A stretch of 64,000 nt of DNA. It comes from Arenibacter sp. F26102. Its GTDB lineage: Bacteria > Bacteroidota > Bacteroidia > Flavobacteriales > Flavobacteriaceae. The notes beneath the pieces are model-generated. The model saw only the letters and a list, made by a program, of their open reading frames with translations. It was not told the DNA's origin and searched no databases. A program made the translations under genes and the position numbers. This document shows, one piece after another, positions 1 to 9,031 of this stretch (position 1 is the stretch's first letter; each line of letters opens with the position of its first letter). The stretch is from positions 1-64,000 of the forward strand of contig NZ_JALKBC010000021.1 in NCBI RefSeq assembly GCF_023015865.1, given 5' to 3'.

Positions 1-935
1 CCGACCCTGTTCCACGTATTGTCCATATTGGTGGACTGAACGTGCAGCTTGATCTTATTGGCATACTCGAATTCTGCGTAATGGTGGTCGTAGGTGTTCC
101 CCTGGTCGGGGCCGCTGAATGTCTGCCTGCCCCCCAATCCCTTGGCCACGACAGGGTAATCGTCCATGAACCAGTTCATCAAATCTATGGGGTGGATCGT
201 CTGACCTGCCAATTGGCCTCCCCACAACCATGTGAAATAGCGCCAGTTCCGCATTTGGTACTGCATCTCAGTCTGGTCCGGCGTGCGCGGATGTATCTTG
301 GGCGCTCCAACGTTGTAATAAACGTTCAAGGAGGTTATGTCTCCAATGATGCCCCCGTCGATCTTTTCCTTCATCAACTGATAACCGGTCTCATATCTCG
401 ACTGTAGGCCTACCACCATGCTCAGGTTCTTCTCCTGCGACAGCTCTTTGGCGCCCATGACCCTATGGTACCCGGGAATATCGACGAACAGTGGCTTTTC
501 TATGAATACGTGACGGCCCGCCTTAACGGCCGCCTCAAGGTGCAAGGGCCGGAATGGCGGCGGCGTGGCCAAGAGCACCACATCACAATTGTCGATCACC
601 TTCTGGTAGGCATCAAAACCAATGAACTTTTTCGAATCGGGAACGTCTACCTGATCCCCGTACGCACCCTTAAGGTTCTCGTAGGCACCGTTAAGCCTGT
701 CCTCGAAAACTTCCCCTATAGCCACCAACTTCACCGTCCCGGAGGTCTTCAGCGCCTCGTGGGCGGCACCTTTGCCCCTGCCTCCACAGCCTACAAGACC
801 GATTCTTATTTCCTTTTTATTGCTTAAATGAAAGGCGTTCATGGGAAAACTGCTCAGCAATGCACCTCCGGCAAGTGCCGTAGCACCCGTCTTCACAAAA
901 CTTCTTCTTCTGTTATCTGTTTCTTTTTCATTCAT
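1..935 (-). CDS. Gfo/Idh/MocA-family oxidoreductase, Tat-exported (3' end cut by window edge)
   Basis: An NAD(P)-dependent sugar/polyol oxidoreductase of the Gfo/Idh/MocA superfamily, probably periplasmic. The first 311 codons are visible and the C-terminus lies outside the window. The N-terminus reads MNEKETDNRRRSFVKTGATA, a twin-arginine motif (RRSFVK) followed by a hydrophobic stretch. The Rossmann fold begins with IGLVGCGGRGKGAA (GxGxxG), and the signature EKPLF with its conserved Lys follows about 90 residues later. The ATG at 935 is preceded by AGGTGAGGG, one of the few Shine-Dalgarno-like sequences here. Many Bacteroidota members of this Tat-exported group sit in glycan loci, which fits the neighbouring CBM9-like lipoprotein and glycosidases. 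Substrate unknown. Confidence 0.9.
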   Translation of the reverse strand, partial: MNEKETDNRRRSFVKTGATALAGGALLSSFPMNAFHLSNKKEIRIGLVGCGGRGKGAAHEALKTSGTVKLVAIGEVFEDRLNGAYENLKGAYGDQVDVPDSKKFIGFDAYQKVIDNCDVVLLATPPPFRPLHLEAAVKAGRHVFIEKPLFVDIPGYHRVMGAKELSQEKNLSMVVGLQSRYETGYQLMKEKIDGGIIGDITSLNVYYNVGAPKIHPRTPDQTEMQYQMRNWRYFTWLWGGQLAGQTIHPIDLMNWFMDDYPVVAKGLGGRQTFSGPDQGNTYDHHYAEFEYANKIKLHVQSTNMDNTWNRV

Positions 936-1077
936 AATCCCTCACCTTTTAAATCTATTACAAGTTACTTCTATTCTTTTTCACTATCAACAAATATGAT
1001 TTTTCGCCAATCTTAATGACAAAAATTAAAATCGAATTAGCCTTGATCCCAAATTTTAGTCGTTATCATTTATTGGA

Positions 1078-2445
1078 TTATAGTTCCATAAAATCCACCT
1101 CATTTTTCACTTTCATAAAACGAACGCGTATAATCAAATATACCAAACCAATCAAAAACCATATCCCCCCCATAATCATGGCCGTGGATGGCAGGTTTAT
1201 CCAAATTGCAAAACAGACCAGAAAACCCAATATTGGTAATACCGCATCCCAAAGGAGATTTCTCTTCTCTCCTTCCTTACGGAGAAAAAAGAACTGTCTA
1301 AATGCCGCAAGATTAACGCCCATAAATGCAAGAAAAGCACCAAAATTCAATAATTCTGCAGCGCCTTGATAGCCAAGAAAAAGTGAGCCAAAAAAGGTAA
1401 GTACACCCATGAAAATGATATTAAAGACGGGTGTGTTATTTTTCATGCTCAAAGTAGAAAACGGTTTCTTTGGGAGCACTCCATCTCTCCCCATACCAAA
1501 GAGCAATCTTGCAGCTCCTACTTGTCCGGCCAAACCGCTACCAAAGCAAGCTACGAAGAGAATTACGGCCATGGCATTAAAGAGAATACTACCCCCTACC
1601 CTTTCTGCCACATCAAAAAACGCTGTCTCAATATTAGAAAAAGTAGTGTAATCTGGCCAAACCTGCTGTGCCAAATATATTTGAATAATACTAAAAACAC
1701 CCGTAAACAAACAAACAAGTACAGGGGCCAACAACATATTGCGTTTTGGATTCTTGACATCTTCGGCCAATGTCGTAACACCATCAAAACCGATATAAGT
1801 TAGTACCGCAAAAGATGTTGCTGTCATTACAGCACCAAAATTAAATGTTTCAGGATTATAGAAAGGTGTTGTAGAAACCAATGCTTCCACACCATCAATA
1901 TTAAGGATATATTTTATTGCCAAAATGATAAAAGCACCTATGACCAAGGTCATAACCAGTAAAAGGAATTTATTGGATTTATCCGTTGTACGAATTCCCC
2001 TTAGGTTCAAAAGTGTAATAGCCGATACAAATAAGAAAACCCAAACAATATAAGGTATATCTGGCATTAGCCGTTGTAGTGTAATCGATGCATAAATAGT
2101 GTTGATTACCGGCACCACCAAATAATCAAGAAACATCGCCCATCCAGCCATAAAACCTAAATTCTTATTCAGCCCATTCCCGACATAGGTATAGGCAGAC
2201 CCAGCTGAAGGATACATGGAGGCCATTCGGCCATAACTTACAGCCGTTAAACTCATTGCCACGAGGGCAATCAACAAGGTAAGCACCATATGACCATTTG
2301 AATCTCTCGAGGCTATACCAAAAAGGCCAACTGCAGCAATTGGTTGTATAAGAATTATTCCATAAAACACTACTCCCCACAACCCTAAAACCCTTGTCAG
2401 TTTTGGGGCTTCCGTCTTTTTTGTTTGCTGAGAAATCTCTTTCAT
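1078..2445 (-). CDS. APC-superfamily amino acid/polyamine permease
   Basis: A 455-residue integral inner-membrane protein with about twelve hydrophobic segments, of the amino acid-polyamine-organocation (AA_permease_2) family. The first transmembrane segment (LWGVVFYGIILIQPIAAVGL) and the following loop motif SYGRMASMYPSAGSAYTYV are typical of proton- or sodium-coupled amino-acid permeases. The ATG at 2445 lies 11 bp downstream of the CBM9-like gene's stop, so the two are probably co-transcribed, and the Tat oxidoreductase follows 142 bp further on. The substrate cannot be read from sequence. The glycan setting suggests an amine- or amino-acid-bearing breakdown product, but this is inference. 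Confidence 0.85.
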   Translation of the reverse strand: MKEISQQTKKTEAPKLTRVLGLWGVVFYGIILIQPIAAVGLFGIASRDSNGHMVLTLLIALVAMSLTAVSYGRMASMYPSAGSAYTYVGNGLNKNLGFMAGWAMFLDYLVVPVINTIYASITLQRLMPDIPYIVWVFLFVSAITLLNLRGIRTTDKSNKFLLLVMTLVIGAFIILAIKYILNIDGVEALVSTTPFYNPETFNFGAVMTATSFAVLTYIGFDGVTTLAEDVKNPKRNMLLAPVLVCLFTGVFSIIQIYLAQQVWPDYTTFSNIETAFFDVAERVGGSILFNAMAVILFVACFGSGLAGQVGAARLLFGMGRDGVLPKKPFSTLSMKNNTPVFNIIFMGVLTFFGSLFLGYQGAAELLNFGAFLAFMGVNLAAFRQFFFLRKEGEKRNLLWDAVLPILGFLVCFAIWINLPSTAMIMGGIWFLIGLVYLIIRVRFMKVKNEVDFMEL

Positions 2446-2456
2446 TGTTCCTTTTT

Positions 2457-3197
2457 TTATTTAAATTCTAGAATCCCAAAAAATTCGGGTTGATGGAAAT
2501 TTGGCACCTCACCTCCGATTGGGGCCCATGTTATATAATGAGGATTGGAATTATTTTCGGCAATTTTATAAAAATTTCCTTGCCATACTGTTCCCTTTTT
2601 TGGAGGGTCAACAGCCGAATACTTCTTCAAAATCTCAAGAGGAAGTTTATATTCCAATGTCCAGGTAGTATGTTCTTTGATTTCGGGATCAATGATTTCA
2701 GGAAGTGAATGGGCTATTTCAATATTTTTCAGAATTCCAGTTGATAAAGGATAAGATTTTTTACTAGAATCATTATAATGCATTAAAGGGGTTCCCCCAG
2801 AATTTATTTCAAGGTTAAAGTAATCCCGGGCTTGAGCTTTTCTAGGTGAAAAGAAAAACTCAACGCAGGCATCTTCCCAAACCGGACCATTGTACTCAGT
2901 AGTGATAGTGCGAACATAGCGGTCTTCAACTTTGAAGATAAGATATAGGTAATTGTCATCGTACATGATTTTTGCCTGCGCATCAGGCAGAAAATCGGGT
3001 TTATTCCCCTTAAAATTATTTATTGACAATGGTTCAACAACTTGCCATTCCGGCTTGTCCCAATTGCCATCGATTTTCAATGGATGATCCGCTTTAACAA
3101 CTCCATATCTTTCCTTTTCCCTGATTCCATTTTTTTTCTGTTCCTTACAAGAAACAAGTATTAAGCTGACTACAAAAACAAAAAAGTTCAATTTCAA
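2457..3197 (-). CDS. CBM9-like (carbohydrate-binding family 9) lipoprotein
   Basis: A 246-residue exported lipoprotein. The N-terminus has a short hydrophobic core ending in LILVSC, a signal-peptidase II lipobox. The rest matches the CBM9/DOMON-like fold: DHPLKIDGNWDKPEWQ at the start, then DDNYLYLIFKVEDRYV, then WEDACVEFFFSP. Such proteins bind sugars or heme-like ligands at the cell surface, and free-standing copies are common in Bacteroidota glycan loci. The start must be non-ATG: the reading frame has a TGA at 3201-3203, one codon before a TTG at 3197, and a second TTG lies at 3191. It heads an apparent operon with the permease and the Tat oxidoreductase. A conserved 39-bp element lies about 250 bp upstream. 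Confidence 0.8.
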   Translation of the reverse strand: MKLNFFVFVVSLILVSCKEQKKNGIREKERYGVVKADHPLKIDGNWDKPEWQVVEPLSINNFKGNKPDFLPDAQAKIMYDDNYLYLIFKVEDRYVRTITTEYNGPVWEDACVEFFFSPRKAQARDYFNLEINSGGTPLMHYNDSSKKSYPLSTGILKNIEIAHSLPEIIDPEIKEHTTWTLEYKLPLEILKKYSAVDPPKKGTVWQGNFYKIAENNSNPHYITWAPIGGEVPNFHQPEFFGILEFK

Positions 3198-3888
3198 TTT
3201 TCAGTTAATTCTTTTAATTAAATTTATAACAAATCCCCAAGTTATGGATAACTTCTCAATTTAATTGACATACAAACATTGCTTTAATTTTGCTGCATTT
3301 CAATTACATTCTTAGCCGTATCCCTTAGGAATTCCTTTGGGATTCACGACTAAGTAACAACTAACTCTAACTAACTCAACTATCTTGCCATATGATAGAA
3401 CAATTATGATGTGTGTCAAAGTTAAGCTATGACCAGTGCCCTCACCAGTACTAATAATTACAATCCCAATACAAATATTTCAACACCAAAGTTTGACTTG
3501 TAAATAGTATTGGAATTGCGAACACCCTCCACTAATTTATTTATGTTTCCTCCTTGTTTGTCAAGAGCAAAAAGTATTGGCAACCAATGTAGCACAACTG
3601 ATTAGCCTTACCCCTTGATTTTAATATGATATGACTAGATTGCTATTACTTAATTTTACATACCAAAATACCCAGGAATCGAATTAGTTGGGTATTTATT
3701 ATCACCACAAACCAGTCCACTTGGAAATGGACGATAGGAGAATATTTGGCACCAGCCCTCCCCGTTAAAAAGCATCAGTAATGGAGTCTCGGGCTCCTCC
3801 GAAATGTGAAATCATCATACGATTTGGAATTTTTTGTTGGCCAAGGTATACCATATTCCCATAAGAATATTACGTAAATAAGGGCTAA
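3198..3888. other. 691-bp intergenic region with a hairpin
   Basis: I see no gene here. Besides the 39-bp element it holds an inverted repeat at 3666-3697 (AAATACCCA and TGGGTATTT, nine paired bases, 14-nt loop) which could end transcription of the glycosidase stump arriving from the right. It lacks a long T-run, so this is weak. The rest is AT-rich with stops in all frames. Confidence 0.4.
3446..3484 (-). promoter_or_regulatory. 39-bp conserved upstream element, copy 1
   Basis: This 39-bp stretch is repeated at 28528-28566 with 35 of 39 positions identical and no gap. The plus-strand ends are CAGTACTAATAAT and CCAATACAAATATTTCAAC. Both copies have the same orientation relative to the minus-strand gene they precede (here the CBM9-like lipoprotein operon, 249 bp away). 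Two such copies 25 kb apart in otherwise unrelated intergenic DNA suggest a binding site or extended promoter rather than chance. The regulator is unknown. Confidence 0.55.
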
Positions 3889-4308
3889 TTATTTATGGTC
3901 TAAAACATCGTAAATCCTAGCCATTTCTATTACAGGGTTATGTCCTAAATAATCTTTGCAAGGAGTATTTTGTTTCGTTTGGGGTTTTCTTACCAGATTT
4001 TCCGGTTTCCCCCCCAAAGAATCATAGAATTCCCAAATTGTGCCGGTTCGGTCAAACTGTTTAACGGTGTCATCCAATGCCATTTCCAGTAACTTTTTTA
4101 CAGCTAAAGGCCTATTATACCTAAGGCATCCGATTACAGCCCAATAAGTCATACTGTTCCAAGTAGGGCCGCGCCACATTCTTGGTTCAAATTTGGGGTC
4201 AGTTTTGCCAACGGTCGCAATGGGGTGCTTTGTGAGAAAGACTTTTTCATTCATTAGGTACCTGCTGTATAAGGACTTACTATATTTAACCGGACATAAA
4301 GAACCTAA
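3889..4308 (-). pseudogene. C-terminal stump of a GH63/GH37-like (alpha/alpha)6 glycosidase
   Basis: Only the last 120-140 residues of a much larger enzyme remain. The segments WRGPTWNSMTYWAVIGC, GTIWEFYDSLGG and PCKDYLGHNPVIEMARIYD are the conserved C-terminal part of (alpha/alpha)6-barrel glycosidases of the GH63/trehalase/mannosylglycerate-hydrolase type, which are normally 400-800 residues. An ATG exists at 4254, but homology-like sequence continues upstream of it (SKSLYSRYLMNEKVFLTKHP) until a TGA at 4309-4311, only 7 bp beyond the stop of the GH20 gene. The simplest reading is a deletion that removed the N-terminal catalytic portion and left the tail beside GH20. A short expressed protein from the 4254 ATG cannot be excluded but would lack most of the barrel. 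Confidence 0.75.
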
Positions 4309-4318
4309 TCAAATGTTG

Positions 4319-6589
4319 TTAGTCTACCTGATACCGCTTCGCCGTTTGGAGCATTTTTTCTGCATAGCCCGGGAAATCCATTTCCTTTTCCGCTATTATC
4401 AAATAGGAAAGATCTTTAGTTCTCCCGGCAAGATAAAATGTCTGTGGGTCCAACATATATTCTTCCCCTCCCTTGGGGTACCGTGTTACTTCCCAAAGCT
4501 TTTCAAGATCCTTATAATTCGCCACATATGCGTTCCATGAATCATTGGCTATGGATGCCAATTTATTAAGTCCATCGACCATTTCTTTCTGTTCTCCCTT
4601 ATCCTTGGCTTCTTTGATCTTATCAGATATACTGGCCATTTCTCCTATGGCAAGCACCAGGTCACTGTAGGCTTCCATAAAACTGCCCATAGAAGCGAAT
4701 ACCTCAAGATTATAAGCGTTGTCCTTTACCTTTGGGATATTGTTTTCCATAATTTTAGTCCCCTCGGCACATTTTGCCTTCTCTTCTGCTGCCTTTTCCA
4801 TTAGGGGTTTGAAATGTGTGGTCCAGCTACCCTCTGGAGGGGTAGTCCTAAAGTCTGGCAAGGATTTTAGCCGATAGGTGGCCCTGCGCTTATTGCCCTT
4901 TTCCATCAACCCGGTATCCCAGAAATGGACCCTTTCGGACAAATTATGAAAGGCGGGAACAAGCCCATCGGTATCCGGCCCAAAAAACCTGCGGATATAT
5001 TTTTCCCAATATACCTCTATAGTTTCCGGGCTTTTACTGCTCCAAGAATATTCGGAAGAGGCCAAAAATCCCAACCAGTAAATTTCGGAATGGTTCCCGG
5101 AATCATCGCCCCAGGCCGTACATAATTGCCCCATAGCTTCTTTCTCCGCTGCTAGGGTAACAAAGCTTTTAATATTATTTGGCGTCCAGTCATATTCGGG
5201 TATCAAGGGGTAATCACCAATAATAGCCGTGGCAACCATTGTCTTAAAGTTGTTGTCCCTGTACCAGTCCAATATCTGTATATTTCCTTTGTCCCTTCCA
5301 AGTTGATAGTTCCATCTCATGAAAACACCATCTGTTGGAAACTTGTGAATCGTTTTATTAAGTTGTGCCACACCATTATTCCAGATGGAATCATATTTTT
5401 CATCGGTTTCGTTATAAGTAAGTTTATAAATTCCACCTGCTTGCTTTAACGGCATATCGTCCCAAAAAATAGGAATCCGTCCGTGCTCCTCCATAAAATC
5501 GCGGGCCCTGTTCAGCCAAACCAGGTACAGGCCAAGTTCGCCGACCTCCTCTATTTTCTTTTTGCAACGGTCGCATATACCTATATGGTGGACCTCATCT
5601 CCCCCTAAATGAAAGTATTTGACCCCTGGTGTAGCTTCTATAGTTTCCCTGTATAGATCAAATATTAAATCATAGGTTTCCTCATTCATGGGGCAAAATG
5701 ACTGGTTACTCTCTGGGTCTTCCCGGAGGTGTTTTATTTCATCATGTTTAAGTAGGTAGCCCGCATGTCCAAAACCCTGTACAAGTGGTACGATTGCCAC
5801 GTTATATTGGCTTGCATATTCTGTAAGTTTCTTTACTTGTTCAGGGGAAAAGGAATTCGGCGCCGCTATGAACGGATGGGATTTATAATTGAATTTGTCC
5901 TCGAATTCAAAAACGATTCCGTTTATCTTATACTTCGCCAATTTTTTTATCGCTTCCTCAAGGTATTCATATCGGTCAAGATGGAAAAAATAATTGTAAT
6001 GCACCCATCTTTCTTCCATATCCGGCCAATCTTCGATAAGAAGTCCGGGCAAATTTTGCTCTTTCCATTTAACCTCCTCAAAAAGCTGCCCCAAGGTCTG
6101 GACACCATAGAAAAGTCCAGCCTGGTCTCCCCCGGATACGGTAATTACACCATCCTTGGCTTCTAGGACATAGGCCTGCGAATTACCATTCTTTGGGGCC
6201 GGGAGCCCGGAGATATAACTTGAGAATCCATGATCTTTTGAAGGGATCCCCAATACAATGGCCGGGCTTGAAAGCTTGTCATACGATCCTGCGACCTCTA
6301 TGCTTACATCATGTCCGAAGAGCTCCTTTATTTTAACCCTCAATTCATTGGCCACAAAATTCGCATCCTCGGTATCGGATGCGATGTATATGGCTTCCAG
6401 CTCTTTTGGATCGATGGACTTTCCTTCCTTTATTTCATAGTTTTGGGGTGCGGGAAGTATTTCCTCACCGGTAATCGTATTTGTATCCGATTGTTTTTCC
6501 TCACATCCGAATGTGCCCGTCAATAGCAAAAGACAGGCGATAATTCTACAGGACACGTAAAGCTTGTTTTCTTTAAATGAAGTTCTCAT
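4319..6589 (-). CDS. GH20 beta-N-acetylhexosaminidase-like lipoprotein
   Basis: A 756-residue cell-surface or periplasmic glycosidase. The signal peptide ends in a lipobox-like LTGTFGC. Residues about 40-165 form the GH20b-like N-terminal domain (starting EEILPAPQNYEIKEGKS), followed by a TIM barrel. The catalytic motif YFHLGGDEVHHIG places the Asp-Glu pair at D331/E332: Glu is the acid/base and Asp orients the N-acetyl group in substrate-assisted catalysis. A helical tail follows the barrel. GH20 enzymes remove terminal beta-linked GlcNAc or GalNAc from glycoproteins, chitin fragments or glycolipids. The gene is 73 bp downstream of a ceramidase-family gene, and its stop abuts the glycosidase stump. 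Confidence 0.9.
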   Translation of the reverse strand: MRTSFKENKLYVSCRIIACLLLLTGTFGCEEKQSDTNTITGEEILPAPQNYEIKEGKSIDPKELEAIYIASDTEDANFVANELRVKIKELFGHDVSIEVAGSYDKLSSPAIVLGIPSKDHGFSSYISGLPAPKNGNSQAYVLEAKDGVITVSGGDQAGLFYGVQTLGQLFEEVKWKEQNLPGLLIEDWPDMEERWVHYNYFFHLDRYEYLEEAIKKLAKYKINGIVFEFEDKFNYKSHPFIAAPNSFSPEQVKKLTEYASQYNVAIVPLVQGFGHAGYLLKHDEIKHLREDPESNQSFCPMNEETYDLIFDLYRETIEATPGVKYFHLGGDEVHHIGICDRCKKKIEEVGELGLYLVWLNRARDFMEEHGRIPIFWDDMPLKQAGGIYKLTYNETDEKYDSIWNNGVAQLNKTIHKFPTDGVFMRWNYQLGRDKGNIQILDWYRDNNFKTMVATAIIGDYPLIPEYDWTPNNIKSFVTLAAEKEAMGQLCTAWGDDSGNHSEIYWLGFLASSEYSWSSKSPETIEVYWEKYIRRFFGPDTDGLVPAFHNLSERVHFWDTGLMEKGNKRRATYRLKSLPDFRTTPPEGSWTTHFKPLMEKAAEEKAKCAEGTKIMENNIPKVKDNAYNLEVFASMGSFMEAYSDLVLAIGEMASISDKIKEAKDKGEQKEMVDGLNKLASIANDSWNAYVANYKDLEKLWEVTRYPKGGEEYMLDPQTFYLAGRTKDLSYLIIAEKEMDFPGYAEKMLQTAKRYQVD

Positions 6590-6662
6590 GGATAATATTT
6601 GATTTTAATAAATTTTAGATAGTTTTGGGAAATGGGTCCAACATCTGAGATTGGATTTATTT

Positions 6663-8135
6663 TCAATCGATTTTGGAAAACAGCTCCATTAATTTGGCGA
6701 CGATCTTGGTAGAGGCATCGACCTCGACCTTATTGGTGCCATACCAAGTTTCATATCCGCCGAGTTTATGCTGTTCCGGTGATGGAAGATACCCATATCC
6801 ACCATTTGCCAATTCTATGGTGAACGATTCCCCAAAAGGACTCTTTACTTTTATTTCCAAACCTATTTCAGCAAAAACCTCGAACGGGATGGCCGCCACA
6901 CCCAGATCACCTATACGAAAAGCCTGCAAAACAATATCTATGTCATTTGGCCATTTTTCTTCTAATTGAATCATACGGTGCGCATAGGTTATTTCGTGAA
7001 CATGTACCGGTTTGTATGTCCCGGGTTTTGTAATGACCTCCTTGGCCCGTGATAATTCCTTGGAAGAGGGCTTTCGAACTTGGAGCGTAAGCTCATCGGT
7101 CGCTGCCCCTAACGGAACCCATTTATGGAATTTTATTTCCTTATGAACCTGGAAAACTTTTTCAGCTACATCAAAAGCTACTTCCCGCATTTGAATATAT
7201 GGGTCTTTCTTTATACTTGGTTTGCTAAAATTAAGATTGTTTACGTCGCCCGAAGTGCCATTTGACATGATTCCAACAAAAGGCGGATCTTGCCGGTCAG
7301 CTTTCAGCAATTCCTGTATGCGGTCGGCAAATACGGCAAAATAATCCGCTGATAAATGATCATTTGGTACTCCGCCAACATAATGAAGGCCGTAATTGGC
7401 CAATAGGGCAATATTTTTACCTTCTTTTGTACGCACAGATATAAATGATACTTCTGGATCTGGCTTTGCTGCAGGTTCAAGTAAATTTTCACTATAGCCA
7501 GGATTCATGACCACTTTGTCCTGTCCCCCGAATGGGTTGGGCATTGGTGTTCCCGGCTTCATTTTCCACCGACGAACAAAAACATGCTCCGGGACATTAA
7601 CGCCGCCCCAACCAATCTCGGCTGGTTCAAGGTTTAAAAGCGCTATTCTGACGACATCTGCTATACGTTGCATCAGGAGATGCTGGTATTCATCAAATTC
7701 GTTACTATGATCAAATTGACGTCGTTTTTCACCAATTCCCATACCACTAACAGAAGAGTGCGTATGCGTGGCGGAGATAAGAATGTTTTCCTTCTGTATA
7801 CCGGTTTTCTCTTGGATAATCCGTTTGGTTTCATCCAATAAGTTATGCCCCAAACCGATGTTATCTACAATAACGAATATAAGTTTTGTGCGTCCGTCAT
7901 CAAGTATCAAACATCTCGCATGCAATTCATCATGTACATAAGAAGCAGGAGGAGGTGTCCAAAAATTACCTACAATCGGCCCATCTAAATATGGTGTTAT
8001 ATTTGCAGTTGCGGCTCCAGCCCTAAATACGGCTTGGTTTGTGCCCTCTTGAGCACTTACCGATTGTAATCCTGCCAATAAGCTGGAGATAAGTACACCT
8101 ACGACAACACAAAAAATTGGATTCTTGATTTTCAT
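6663..8135 (-). CDS. Neutral/alkaline ceramidase-family secreted protein (copy A)
   Basis: A 490-residue exported protein with a type I signal peptide (cleavage near VSAQEG). It matches the N-terminal catalytic domain of neutral/alkaline non-lysosomal ceramidase: FRAGAATANITPYLDGPIVG at the start, then HDELHARCLILDDG, then the signature ATHTHSS that supplies zinc ligands. The C-terminal immunoglobulin-like domain of full-length ceramidases (650-700 residues) is missing, as in many Bacteroidota relatives. In those relatives the substrate is unproven, and an amidase or esterase role on glycans or glycolipids is possible. A paralogue lies at 11032-12492. Spacing of 73-99 bp to its neighbours suggests shared transcription with the acetylesterase and GH20 genes. 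Confidence 0.82.
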   Translation of the reverse strand: MKIKNPIFCVVVGVLISSLLAGLQSVSAQEGTNQAVFRAGAATANITPYLDGPIVGNFWTPPPASYVHDELHARCLILDDGRTKLIFVIVDNIGLGHNLLDETKRIIQEKTGIQKENILISATHTHSSVSGMGIGEKRRQFDHSNEFDEYQHLLMQRIADVVRIALLNLEPAEIGWGGVNVPEHVFVRRWKMKPGTPMPNPFGGQDKVVMNPGYSENLLEPAAKPDPEVSFISVRTKEGKNIALLANYGLHYVGGVPNDHLSADYFAVFADRIQELLKADRQDPPFVGIMSNGTSGDVNNLNFSKPSIKKDPYIQMREVAFDVAEKVFQVHKEIKFHKWVPLGAATDELTLQVRKPSSKELSRAKEVITKPGTYKPVHVHEITYAHRMIQLEEKWPNDIDIVLQAFRIGDLGVAAIPFEVFAEIGLEIKVKSPFGESFTIELANGGYGYLPSPEQHKLGGYETWYGTNKVEVDASTKIVAKLMELFSKID

Positions 8136-8234
8136 AATATAATTTTCAAAGTTTGTTCAACAATTATATGCCATGCTTTTAAAAATACCGACGTAATGTT
8201 CAATTGGTCATCCAACTATAACATTCGAACTACA

Positions 8235-8972
8235 TCAACTTATCCTTACTTTATCTCCTAAAGGAATGTTCATTTGTTGTATTTGAGTTGCAACTACTCT
8301 AGCAATTTCTGTTGCCCCTTTGGATGATAAGTGAACGTTATCTTCCACTCCATCAGGATAAAACTTGATTTCACCCGGCTTGTAATGCAAATGCAATTCT
8401 TTTGATTTTTCCTGGCCATATAATTCTTCCAACTTTTCAGAAAAGTATGGAACATCTATGAATGCCATATTGAATTCCTGCGCAACCAAACGTGTTTCAA
8501 AAGAATAAGTTTCCAAAGTATTAATAAGCGTACCTTTATCATTAAATTGACTTCCTGAAATTGAAGTGAGAAGAATAGGAATGGCGCCTTTTTCCCTTGT
8601 CTGTTTAACAAAATGTATCAAATTGTGGCAGTATGCCGTATGAGGATTAGAAAAACGTCTAGAATCGGTTTCCTTTTGATCGTTATGCCCAAATTGTATG
8701 ATGACATAATCACCTGGTACTAAAACCTTATAAACCAAATCCCACCGATTTTCATTTATATAACTACGGGAACTGCGTCCACTGACCCCCCGGTTTTCAA
8801 CGGTAACCTCATTCGTGAAAAATTGTTCTAGCATTTGTGCCCACCCTCTTCCAGGATAATCAGCATTCTCATCTTGTTCGGCCATGGTAGAGTCTCCTAT
8901 GGTGTAGACGGTGGTCTTCTGTGCAAAACAGATTGAAGATGTAATTAATAAAAGAAATAATACTTTTCTCAT
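8235..8972 (-). CDS. Rhamnogalacturonan acetylesterase-like SGNH hydrolase (CE12 type)
   Basis: A 245-residue secreted GDSL/SGNH esterase with a short signal peptide (cleavage after ICFA). The SGNH blocks are intact: YTIGDSTMAE (nucleophile Ser), NRGVSGRSSRS (oxyanion Gly), IQFGHNDQK (Asn) and DNVHLSSKGA (Asp and His of the triad). The layout and length match carbohydrate esterase family 12, which removes acetyl groups from pectin rhamnogalacturonan or xylan. It lies 59 bp from the alpha/beta-hydrolase gene upstream and 99 bp from the ceramidase-like gene downstream on the same strand, so it is probably part of the same transcription unit. Confidence 0.88.
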   Translation of the reverse strand: MRKVLFLLLITSSICFAQKTTVYTIGDSTMAEQDENADYPGRGWAQMLEQFFTNEVTVENRGVSGRSSRSYINENRWDLVYKVLVPGDYVIIQFGHNDQKETDSRRFSNPHTAYCHNLIHFVKQTREKGAIPILLTSISGSQFNDKGTLINTLETYSFETRLVAQEFNMAFIDVPYFSEKLEELYGQEKSKELHLHYKPGEIKFYPDGVEDNVHLSSKGATEIARVVATQIQQMNIPLGDKVRIS

Positions 8973-9031
8973 TATAATAATGTTTAATTCTAATCACAAA
9001 CTGTTAAAAATACATTTTCATGTATGTTAAA

